A DNA stretch of 64,000 nt, from positions 210,372,070-210,436,069 of the forward strand of contig CM022299.1 in the NCBI GenBank assembly GCA_011799875.1, written 5' to 3'. The position numbers were made by a program, and so were the translations under genes. Origin of the DNA: Thinopyrum elongatum (lineage: Eukaryota; Streptophyta; Magnoliopsida; Poales; Poaceae). The notes under the pieces are model-generated. The model saw nothing but the letters and a program-made list of their open reading frames with translations. It did no database searches and was not told where the DNA came from. This document shows positions 47,901 to 57,892 of this stretch, piece by piece (the stretch's first letter is position 1; each line of letters begins with the position of its first letter).

Positions 47901-48888
47901 ACTCGCAGGGTGCCCAGGGCGATGGCCCAAGACCTCTGGGTGCATAGGTTAGTCCGGCGTGCTGACCTCTCTGTCGAGCCTAGGTAGGGCATTGCTTCGT
48001 GTTGATCTTCCGAGGACGGGCATTACCCAGCAAGTGTGTCCGGCCAGAGTTGATCGAGCGTGTTGGGTAACAGTAGTGCACCCCTGCAGGGATGAATCAT
48101 CTATCGATAGCCGGTCCTACGGTAAAGGACGCTCAGTTTGTGTATCCCGATCTACTACTTGAACTGGATACTTGTAACTTAATTGAAGCTTCGGGATGGC
48201 TTTCTCGCTTGGGAGTCGAGGAAGGATCTTTAATCTGTACTTCAACATGTTTGCTAAATAAAATGCTATTCTACTCTCTTCTACTGCTGCAAGATGATGG
48301 CCTTGTGAAGATGTTTGAAGATGCTAGTCTTTGATAGGACTAGGCCTTCTCTCTATTCTGGCATTTCTGCAGCCCAGTCCACTTATACAGCCTTCTCCAT
48401 TGATAATGTTGCATATGTAGTATAGATCCTTGCTTGCTGAGTACTTCGGATGAGTACTCATGGTTGCTTTACTTTCTTTTTTCCCCATACCCCACCTTGA
48501 TGAAACATTAGACGATGGAGTCCAGGAGCCAGATGCCACCACCGGAGCTTACTACCAGGAGGGTCCAGAGGGTACTTACTACTGGATTGAGCCAGCCGAC
48601 CAGGAGTAGGATCGGAGGCTCCCGGGCATGAGGCCAACGCCTTTCGATCTAGTGTCGCTGTTTGTGCTAGCCTTCTTAAGGCAAAACTTGTCTAACTATG
48701 TCTGTACTCAGATAATATTTGTATGACTGACTTATGTATTCGGATCTTCGGATCCCTGGTCTGTAATATTGTGGATCTCCGTTTAAATTGTGTTAGAGTT
48801 GTGTTGTGATATCTTCCCGTGAGTCCCTGTGCTTGATCGTACACGTTTGCGTGTATGATTAGTGTATGATTGAGTCGGGTGCGTCACA
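44957..48888 (+). mobile_element. 3.9-kb LARD-like solo LTR in Gypsy-2 pol, TSD GTGGC
   Basis: It starts TGTAACACCCCATG and ends GTGCGTCACA (TG...CA, with imperfect TGTNAC/GTCACA ends). Perfect TSDs GTGGC are at 44952-44956 and 48889-48893. No protein domain, primer site or internal LTR pair is seen. It is either a solo LTR from a large-LTR family such as the Triticeae LARDs, or a non-autonomous unit. It contains a C-rich stretch (45470-46290), an AT-rich block (46320-46460) and repeated GAGGGTGAT(T/G)CCTC motifs (47320-47515). The strand is arbitrary. Confidence 0.85.
47320..47515. repeat. GAGGGTGAT..CCTC repeats in the LARD-like element
   Basis: CGAGGGTGATACCTCGTA, CGAGGGTGATTCCTCCTT, CGAGGGTGATGCCTCATA and CGAGGGTGATTCCTCGGG occur at roughly 60-bp spacing. 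Each is an imperfect hairpin. Confidence 0.75.
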
Positions 48889-51288
48889 GTGGCTGCCTTA
48901 AGCCGCTTCATCTCCAGATTGGGAGAAAAAGCATTACCACTCTACCGACTACTCCGACGCACCGATCACTTCGAATGGACGGCTGCGGCCATAGCCGGAT
49001 TGGAAGAAATAAAAACATTGTTAGCAGGTAACCCAATCCTAGCCGCCCCAGGTGTTGGCGAGCCTATGTTGCTCTACATATCCACGACTCACCAAGTTGT
49101 GAGCGCCGTACTCATCGTCGAGCGAGAGGAAGAGGGACACAAATTCCCCATCCAGAAACCAGTGTACTATGTATCGGCGGTCCTTACACCATGCAAATCT
49201 CGATACCCTCACTATCAGAAGATAGCTTATGCGGTCTTTATGGCATCATGGAAGCTCCGACACTACTTTCAAGAGTGTTCGATCACGGTGGCATCCGAAG
49301 TACCACTGAATGACATCATAAATAATCGGGATGCCACTGGCCGCATAGCCAAATGAGCCATCGAGCTCTTACCATTTGAAATAATATACAGGCCACGCCG
49401 AGCTATTAAATCTCAGGTGCTGGCCGACTTTGTCGCCGAGTGGACGGAAGCCGAGCTCCCTAAAGAGTATAGCACATACTCCAACTGGATCATGTACTTT
49501 GACGGCTCTAAAATGTTAGCCGGACTAGGGGCTGGCGACATCTTGACATCCCCTATGGGGGACACAATCCGCTATGTGTTACAAATCATGTATACGGACT
49601 CCAACAATGCAGCCGAATACGAGGCACTTCTACATGGTCTCCAAATGGCTGTCTCCATGGGCATTCAACGCCTAGAGGTGCTTGGGGATTCAAACCTCGC
49701 AATATCCCAAATAAATCAAGAATTTGATGCAAAAGACCCAAAAATGGCGGCATACCAAAACACCATACTCAAAATATCGGCTCGGTTCGAGGGGCTCGAG
49801 TTCCATCACGTTGCTCGAGACAGTAATCAGGCAGCGGACATCCTCGCTTGAATGGGCGCTAAACGCGATCCTGTCCCGCCTAACACCTTTGTGGAAAGGC
49901 TCTTTAAGCCATCCGTGGTCTGGCAGGACAAGGACGGAAATCCTAGTCCGGAACCGGTCATACCCCCAGCAGCCGAACACAATTCAGGTATCTTCGGGGG
50001 CTCGGGCACCGAAATAACACCCTCCGCCCACACAATCATGGCCGTTATCGCTCCATGGACCGAACCCTTCCTGGCCTACCTTAATAGGCAGGAGCTTCCT
50101 GATGATCAAAATGAGGCCCGTCGCATAATCCGACGTTCTAAAGCCTATAAAGTTCACGAAGGTGAACTGTACAAGAAAAGTACCACTGGAGTCCTTCAAA
50201 GATGCATCTCCGAAGAGGAGGGACAGCAGCTCTTGGCTGAAATACATGCTGGTCTAGGTGGCCATCACGCCGCAGCTCGGGCCCTCGTAAGCAAGGCCTT
50301 CCGTACAGGTTTCTTTTGGCCAACGGCCCGAGCAGACGCACAGTACCTTGTGCAACACTGTGTGGGATGTCAGCTTTTCGCCAATCAAAATCATCTGCCG
50401 CCCACTGCTTTACTAACAATCCCCATCACCTGGCCTTTTGTAGTCTGGGGGCTAGATATGGTCAGACCCCTTAAAGGGGGAAGCCACAAGAATAAATATT
50501 TACTTGTTATGATGGATAAATTCACTAAGTGGATAGAGGCCAAACCAGTAAAAACGGCTGAAGCAGGGCCAGTGATCGACTTTATATCCGGCGTGGTACA
50601 CCGTTATGGTGTCCCGCACAGCACCATCACTAATAATGGCTCCAATTTCACAGCCGATGAGGTGAAAAATTGGTGCGCTAACTTGGGCATTAAGCTCTGT
50701 TACGCGTCCGTATACCACCCTCAAACAAACGGTCAGGTCGAATGGGCTAATGGCCTGATAATGAGCGGCATCAAACCCATACTAGTGCGATCCCTACGGG
50801 AGTCAGATAAGCACTGGGTTGAGGAACTCGATTCCGTGCTCTGGGGACTGCGGACTACGCCCAATCGCACGACTGGATACACACCTTTTTTCATGGTGTA
50901 CGGCGTAGAGGCTGTCTTGCCCTGCGACATTATCCATGACTCACCTCGAGTGCGCATGTATGAAGAGAGAGAAGCCGAGCTCGATCGGCAGGACGACCTA
51001 GATGGCCTAGAGGAGGAGCATGATATTGTACGATCCCGTTCCGCATTTTATCAACAACAGGCTCAGAGATACCGAAGCAGAGAAGTGCGGGCCAAGACTT
51101 ATAATGTCAGCGAACTCATGTTAGGCCTCCCAGAGAAGAAAAAGGATAAGCTCAAACCAAAATGGGAGGGCCCCTTCATTATAGATGAAGTTCTCACAGG
51201 AGGAGCCTATCGCCTTCGTAATGCACCGGATAATCGCCTCGAGCCAAATCCATGGAACGCTGCCCGGCTCCGAAGATCCTACGCATAA

Positions 51289-51999
51289 ATTCGGCCATGT
51301 TTCTTTTTCGTTCCTCTTTTTTTCTCCTCTTCATTTGTCTTTGTTTTTTCGCTTTTATACGTTTCCCAGGATATGTTCGGATAGGCCGAACTCTTAAGGG
51401 GCACACATCTTTAAATGTATACACCCCACCATGACTGGGGGCTTCTTTAACTGAAGCCTATTATTATTCAAAGCCTGGAGCTCACTTCTTCTATGTCATT
51501 TGTTTATATACACCCTTTCGCCATTATATGCACCTCTATGACTTAAGTTTTTGCCAAGCTGGGTTGCCTCGCTCCTGTGTTTATGCCCTACGTTCCCGAT
51601 TGTTCGGCTAGGGCGTAAAGGGAGCACCTCTGCGATTGTTACAACCGGGTAATCCGGACCTGTACCTCAGATGGGTGAAGCCGAAAGCTAGCATTCTTAA
51701 GAGAATAATTGGTCGGCAATCAAACAACAGATTGTTACATTCTTGTAACTCTTAGAAACAATGCGGGACAGTTTCCCCATAATACGGATCAAAGCCCAGG
51801 CACACACAATTAAAGCATGCCAACCCAGGGAAAGGAACCCTTAACGGAACTATTCTCCCTGGAAGATGTTTCTTACATATGTAATATAACATACCTCCCG
51901 AACTAAATTCTTTGTCTGTTTGAGCACAATGACTGGGTTGCCTGGTTTCCGGACATAATGAATGTTTCTCACATTCCATAGTAGTATCCGGAAACACTC
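51289..51999. other. Gypsy-2 spacer after pol
   Basis: T-rich sequence following the pol stop, with no convincing frame. It probably holds the end of the sense transcript and the 3' end of the antisense gene. Confidence 0.4.
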
Positions 52000-52099
52000 C
52001 ACCATTTTGGTTTGGAGGTTAAAGCCGAAAGCCTGCGATGACAATTTTTCCAAATGTTCGGCTGAAGATACAGGATGATCATAAAGTACATTGATACAT

Positions 52100-54681
52100 T
52101 GAATCAAAAGCCTACTCCTTATATATTCCATCTATAAGATTGTCTAACCTACAGTCTTCTTGCGAATATTTCGCAGCTATCATTACTTGGTCATACACCA
52201 AGTTCAACGGAATTTCTTTCCCGTCTGGTCCCTGTGGTCCCACTCGGGCCATATGATTCGGGTCTAGCTTGGTAAAGCGTGTTTTCACCATCGCCTAGGC
52301 TTCTCGTGCGCCTTCATGGCAGGAGGACGTCTTCCATAGCTCGAAGCGGCGCCGGGCACCTTTGAACAGGTTTGCCAAGCCCTCCATAATTTCTGGAGGG
52401 ATATCGGATGGCCATAAATCCTTGGCCATACTCTTCATGGCTTTTCGGGCCCGCTCATGCACCACGGACAGCTCCTTAAGAACGTCGCCCCGAAATTCGG
52501 ATACTTCTGTTTCCGGCCGACCAGTTAATAGACCTGCAGCAACAGAGTTATGACATTCCGAATTTTGGACTACATATGAATCTCTCTGAAGGTTTTAAAA
52601 GTCATACCGAACATGCCGCCCTTCAACTTTTCATTCTCTTTTCGGGCGGCCGATAACTGAGCCTTTAAGCTCTCTATCTCTTCGGATTGTTTGTCTTTTT
52701 CCTCCTCGTGTTTCTTCTTCTCAGAAGTCATCATTGCATCCTTTTTCATTTCCGCAAGTTTGGCGGTGACGGCATTCAGCTGTGTCTGGTTTGTTTTCAG
52801 TTCCTGGGATAGCGTAGTATTCTTCTCCTTGAGAACCTGCAGGTCATATCGATCCTCAAATCGGTTGGCCTTACCGCTTCAAGTCTCGGGGGCTACTGGC
52901 ATATGACTATTAAAATTGCACAAACTCTTACCTGTATATATTTCAAGAACAATTGGGTAACTCCGGCAAGTCCGTCTCGAGCGACGCAGATATATGCATC
53001 CACTGAGCTGAGTGTGGTAAATTCCTGATCAGAAAAGGCTGGAGCGCGCATGGCCTCTTTCAGTCGACGGTGATTCATCACGCTCTCCACCTCAAAATTC
53101 ATGACAGATATGTCATCCGAATCCTCATGAGGTGGCGGAACTGGCATTGCATCAGCCCTCGTCCTAGTTGGCGAGTACGGCACTGGATTGGCTGACATTC
53201 GGCTAGCAGGGTGTTTTCCCACTGCCTGCCGCGTGCTCCTTCTGGATCAAAGATAGAAGGGAACTTCAACAATCCGAACTCGTGCCCAGGCATGTATCAA
53301 ACGGACATACCTCTTTGAAGTCTTGAACAATTACCCTGTGTGGGGGCCGCCCTTGAGGGGGTGCGGCCTGCCGAGCGCCGATCCTATGAAGTACAATTTA
53401 GTATAATGGATAAAGGTGCAAATAGAGACTCCTTTTTGGGAAAGCTCTTTGAATACTTATGATGGAGAAGGAATAGGGGCGGGGGTAGTCGGTTGTAATA
53501 GCCACTTCTGAGCCGTCAAGGCTCGACTGGTAAAATACCCCATCATCGAACTCTATGTATATATCCGAATCCTCGTAAAAGCCTGGGTCTTCATCACGGT
53601 TGTGATCCTCTGGCTGTGGGGCAGGGCAGTGAATGTCCTCGATCATCCTCCTCCATGAATGTTTTATGACAACAAAGAACAGCTTGATTAGCATGCCGCA
53701 ACAGCAGTAAAGCAACACAGGGAGTCAAAATCTTACCCATTCGATGGGGTTGTACATGGAGTAACCTTCCCGGCAGTTTAAGCGGAGGAAGTCTTCTTTC
53801 TCACCCTTATACAGATCGACTAAGATCATGGCCAGTTTGGCCGGGGTATCCGGACCCTTGCGTCTGTAACGAGATGCGTCGTCTTCTCCGTTGTAGCACC
53901 ATAAGGGAGTTACTCTGGACTGGAGAGGCTCGACACATCTTTTTATTGGAATGGCCATGACTTCGATTATCGAGAGCCCGGTATGGGCTAACAATCTGAC
54001 CTTGCTGACCAACCTCTTTATTTCCGCACTGTCTCCCTCCTTGGGACTACGGGGACGCCAGTTGAGACATTTCTTTAAAAGAGCGCTGGAAAATTCAGGG
54101 AGGCCGCGCCGAACTGGGTCTGGCAGTGGGACATCATCTATATAAAACCACTCCGAAGACCACTATGGGTATATCTCTTTGGGAGTCCCAACAGGGTAGC
54201 CTGATCCGGCTATATGCCATACTTCGGTGCTGCCCACTTCAAATATAGAACCCCCTCGATGGCGGGGGACAAGGCAAAAGAACTTTCTCCATAGTTCGAA
54301 ATGGGCCTCACAACCCAAGAACAGTTCGCAGAGGGCAACGAAACCTAAGATGTGCAGGATCGAACCTGGGGTGAGGTTGTGCAGCTGGATGCCGTAAAAT
54401 TCCAATAGACCCATGAGGAAGGGATGGATCGGAAATCCTAAGCCCCGCAAAAGGAATGGAACGAAGCACACCCTCTCCTCCTTATTGGGGTTGGGGAAGT
54501 TTTCAGCCAGCACGTCGTTGCTGATTTAGGCTAATCCCGCTCGTACAGGGACTAGATCGGCAAGGGGAAGATATCCCTGCGTCTGGAGTCGACTCAGCTA
54601 AAGATGAGGCACTGAGCAGCTCTGCCAATCCCCCTCTTGAGGGCCATGGGGGCGCGAGGAGGAGCTTGGGGCGCTGTCCAT
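52100..54681 (-). pseudogene. Antisense gene of Gypsy-2, decayed relative of the Gypsy-1 antisense gene
   Basis: Exon 1 runs from ATG 54681 (MDSAPSSSSRPHGPQ) to a donor ATGG|GTAAGA at 53737. It is one frame with stops at 54600, 54528 and 54165. It includes VCFVPFLLRGLGFPIHPFLM and HFELWRKFFCLVPRHRGG, the putative-gypsy-type-transposon domain. Later exons are visible near 53660-53450 (acidic), 53222-52930, about 52880-52608 (long charged coiled coil), and 52536-52110 (PETEVSEFRGDVLKELSVVH; one internal TAG). A TATA box (minus strand CCTATATAAAAGAGG) is at about 54769-54755. The layout is the same as in Gypsy-1 (N-terminal domain, acidic linker, coiled coil, helical end). Exon borders other than exon 1 are approximate. 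Confidence 0.7.
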
Positions 54682-54754
54682 GTTTTGAAGCTTATTTTTC
54701 ATGGCTAATCTTGGCATTTTTCTGCACGATGTGGATAGCACTCGGGAGAAATGA

Positions 54755-54769
54755 CCTCTTTTATATAGG
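54755..54769 (-). promoter_or_regulatory. TATA box of the Gypsy-2 antisense gene
   Basis: The minus strand reads CCTATATAAAAGAGG, about 80 bp upstream of ATG 54681. Confidence 0.6.
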
Positions 54770-54999
54770 CACCACCCCTGTGTGGCCGCGTGTTTTCTTT
54801 TTTGGTAAAAAATTATGGACCGTTCGCATTCGCCCAGCGCGTGGAAATCGAGGCGACAGGGAAGGAGTCATAAAGGCGCAGCGAGGGAGCCAGAGCTGGG
54901 TTATTATCCGCCCAGTATATAGTGAAGAACCAACCTTGCAAAAGCCGAAGACATAAGCCGGATACTGCATCGTCGTTTGAAGGCCAGTTTGGGGGCTAC

Positions 55000-55474
55000 T
55001 GAGGGAGTCCTGGATTAGGGGGTCCTTGAGTGTCCGGGCTATTCGATATGGGCCGGACTGATGAGCCGTAAAGATTTAAAGCATAAGGCTTTCCTCCGTG
55101 TCTGGGTAGTACTCTCCTATGTATGGATGACAAGGTTGATGTCCGGATATGTAATTTCCTTCCTCCACGAACCGACTCTGTACAACCCTAGGCCCCTCCG
55201 GTGTGTATATAAATCGGAGGGTTTAGTCCGTAGAGGCTATCAGAATTCTCATAGGCTAGACAGCTAGGGTTTAGCCATTACGATCTCGAGGTAGATCAAC
55301 TCTTGTAAGCCCAATACTCATCAAATACAATCAAGCAGGACGTAGGGTTTTACCTCCATTAAGAGGGCCCGAACCTAGGTAAAGATCGTGTCCCCTTTGT
55401 CCCTTGTTACCTTCGATCCTTAGAAGCACAGCTCGGGACCCCCTACCCGAGATCGGCCGGTTTTGACACCGGCA
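55000..55474 (+). repeat. Gypsy-2 3' LTR
   Basis: 475 bp, preceded by the G-rich tract TTTGGGGGCTAC and followed by TSD GGAAA. Confidence 0.95.
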
Positions 55475-55977
55475 GGAAACAGAGAGTTTGCATTGCCATC
55501 TCGGTGAGACCGAAATCCCTATCGGTGAGACCGAACTGATTAGGGTTTCTGGCAGTGGCTATGTCAAAGGAACTCGGTGGCGCCGGATAGATCGAATCGG
55601 TGGGGCCGAGTTTGACTTTAGGTTTAGGACATATCTGGATATGAGAAAGTGGTTGAGGGCTTTGGAGCATATCACTAAGCACTTTGAGCAAGTAGACCAT
55701 TAAGCAACACCTCATCCCCTTTTAGTAGTATTGGCTTTTCCTATGGACTCAATGTGATCTTGGATCACTAAAATATAAATGTAGTCTTGAGCTTGTGCCA
55801 ATCTTTGTCCTTAGCATTTTGAAGGGGTTCCACATCCTCTTGTCCATGCCGCGCCATTGTTGAACTTTCTAAAATATACTAGATGAAAATATTAGTCCAA
55901 CAAGAGATATGTTGACATTAATTACCAAAACCACCCCGGGAGCACTTGTGCTTTCACAGGGAGCAGTTGTGCTTTCA

Positions 55978-55990
55978 ATCTCCCCTTTTT
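55978..55990 (-). promoter_or_regulatory. Copia-2 polypurine tract
   Basis: The minus strand reads AAAAAGGGGAGAT immediately before the 3' LTR, the expected second-strand primer. Confidence 0.8.
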
Positions 55991-57892
55991 GGTAATTGAT
56001 GACAACATACATCGAAGCTTTAGATAAGGATATGAAAGATAACAAGTAAAGCTTTGGAAGGACATGTAACATACATAGGCTCCCCCTACATGTATGCAAT
56101 CATGCAAAGATAGAATATGAGAGCATGTGAATGCATAAGCATTTCAGAGCAAGCAATGAGTTACATGTATCTTGGCTATGTGCATCAGAGCAAATGATGT
56201 AGATATAGGGAATGTACCTTCATGTTCATGAGTCCTTCTTGCAAACAATATGTACATCAGCAAGAGATCATCATGCACATGAGTGTGATGCATATACTTA
56301 CCTTGTGATCTTGAGCTGGCTTTGGAAGGGACGACTCTCAGAAAACAGGGTTAGATAACACAGAAACACCACTAAACAAAGCAAGTTCAGAAAACCACAA
56401 GAGTACCAAGACTGGGATGACATGTAGTGAGTGAGTACTTAGTACTCTATTTGTGTATAGACATGTCCCCAAAGATTAAAGATATGCAATGAATTACAAA
56501 GATTTTCTTTCTTCCCTTAGATATGAACTCTTTCTCCCCCTGAATCTGATATTGGATAATGGGAGAAGGTAGGGTAAGATAAAATCAGAGCAACCGAAAT
56601 CAGAGCAAAACAAATATACATTAACATGTCTTTCCCCTCTTAAAGACATGTGACTTGTCTCCTCTATTGTTAATAAGCACCCCATGTGATAAGCTTTGAT
56701 GTGCTCTCTCTCCCCCTTTGACATCAATTTCCAAGAAGGGTCCTTCTGGAGCATGAGTCAAATAGTTTTTGTCCTTGAAACACATTACAAAGCAGTATGT
56801 AGTTTAAGATGCTAGAGGATAAGAATCATCGAGTGAAGCTGGACAAGAGTTGAAATTTGTATGACAAAAAGTTTTCTCAGCAGTGAAGGCGGTAACGCCG
56901 ATTCATTTTCATCGATGACACCGAGTTGGCAGTGTCATAGATGATGCAAATCGGTCAGACCGGGTTAGTCCTTGTCGGTTGTACCGATGAACTATCTACA
57001 ATGAGATTGTAGTTCGGTCTAGCCTGTAGGCATTAATCGGTGAGGCCGAGTTCATTACTTAGAAAACAATTTGTCACCTCAGCTCACTTGGCAAATAAGA
57101 TCTCACAAAGATTTTCAAGGAATTAACTAAAGGATTTGCAATGAATTTGATGCAGAAAATGCAGAGAATAATCAAAAAGAAATCTAGATGAAGTTTTTTT
57201 TTTGATAAGGGGAACAAGAAAGAAACATATGCAAGAACACTAAGAAACAATGGAGAACTTCATCTAGAATGGGTCGGCGACAAAGTCACCTATGTTAGAG
57301 TATATTGACTGAGGAGTCAAGTGATAACACTTGATCGTAGGTCATACTCATTGTTTAAGCTATGTATGCACATCTTGTTGAGCTTATTTGACCCATGACT
57401 TGGGGTAAAGCTTCTCTAAGATGGAATAACATACCTTGGGTGGTGGTGTTGATCTTGATCATGTAGTCGAACTTGTGTTGGATGCTCAAGGTTGATTTAG
57501 TTCATCAAGAGTTGGGAGCACCTCTTATAGTTTGAGTTCATCTTCCTACATGGGTTAGACTTGCAAGGAAGAGCACTTGTGTATCCAAAATGACAATCAT
57601 GAAACTTGATACCAAATGAAATTTGATATATAGAAATTGTCAAAGGATATGTCGTGTGGATTCAAGCTTCCTTGTCTTCATCCAACATATTTTAAAGACT
57701 TGGTGATGTAGAGATTGTTCTAGATGTGAGTGATTTGCAAACTCATAGATTTGAGCTCATCCAAGTACCTACAAGAGTTAGATAGCATGCAAGGGTACAA
57801 ATATATATCCAAAACATATTCTCGTCATCATAAGAGAAATATCAAGGATTAGTCAAAAAGGCTCATGCCTTGCATGTATCCACATGGAGTTT
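55991..57892 (-). other. Copia-2 3' non-coding region
   Basis: About 1.9 kb between the pol stop and the polypurine tract. SIRE-type elements sometimes carry an extra env-like ORF here; none is visible. Degenerate TCGGT...ACCGA units occur at 56882-57055. Confidence 0.5.

Larger units (their letters stand above)
42161..51288 (+). pseudogene. Gypsy-2 gag-pol, decayed and interrupted by a LARD-like insertion
   Basis: Gag runs from about 42161 to 43500 (QETVHHFWARFLLVKNRIKD). The protease is frameshifted near 43545, where LMDMVAG stands in place of the expected DGG motif. RT spans about 44150-44950, with stops at 44098, 44278 and 44775. The first catalytic motif reads LGAYFGYH (Asp lost) and the active site reads YVDN (44697-44708) instead of YVDD. 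The insertion 44957-48888 splits the codon run at KLAGCVA. RNase H follows (48894-49400), then a second RNase H (MYFDGSK, NNAAEYEALLHG), then integrase to the stop at 51288. Its motif reads ITNNGSNF, with Asn at 50632-50634 in place of a catalytic Asp. All enzymatic functions are therefore lost. Confidence 0.9.
41660..55474 (+). mobile_element. Gypsy-2: complete Tat-like Gypsy element nested in the Copia-2 LTR, TSD GGAAA
   Basis: LTRs of exactly 475 bp (41660-42134 and 55000-55474), perfect TSD GGAAA (41655-41659, 55475-55479). The primer region is TTGGTGCTTTCATTGAGAG. The total is 13.8 kb, including a 3.9-kb nested insertion, so the element itself is about 9.9 kb. gag-pol is on the plus strand, and an antisense gene lies downstream of pol. 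By eye the LTRs differ at about 18 of 475 positions (3.8%), near 1.5 million years at 1.3e-8 per site per year. Confidence 0.95.
40476..55977 (-). repeat. Copia-2 3' LTR, split by Gypsy-2
   Basis: LTR sequence at 40476-41659 and 55480-55977, about 1.68 kb in total; 55475-55479 is the duplicated target GGAAA. It contains an array of TCGGTNNNACCGA palindromes. Confidence 0.9.
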
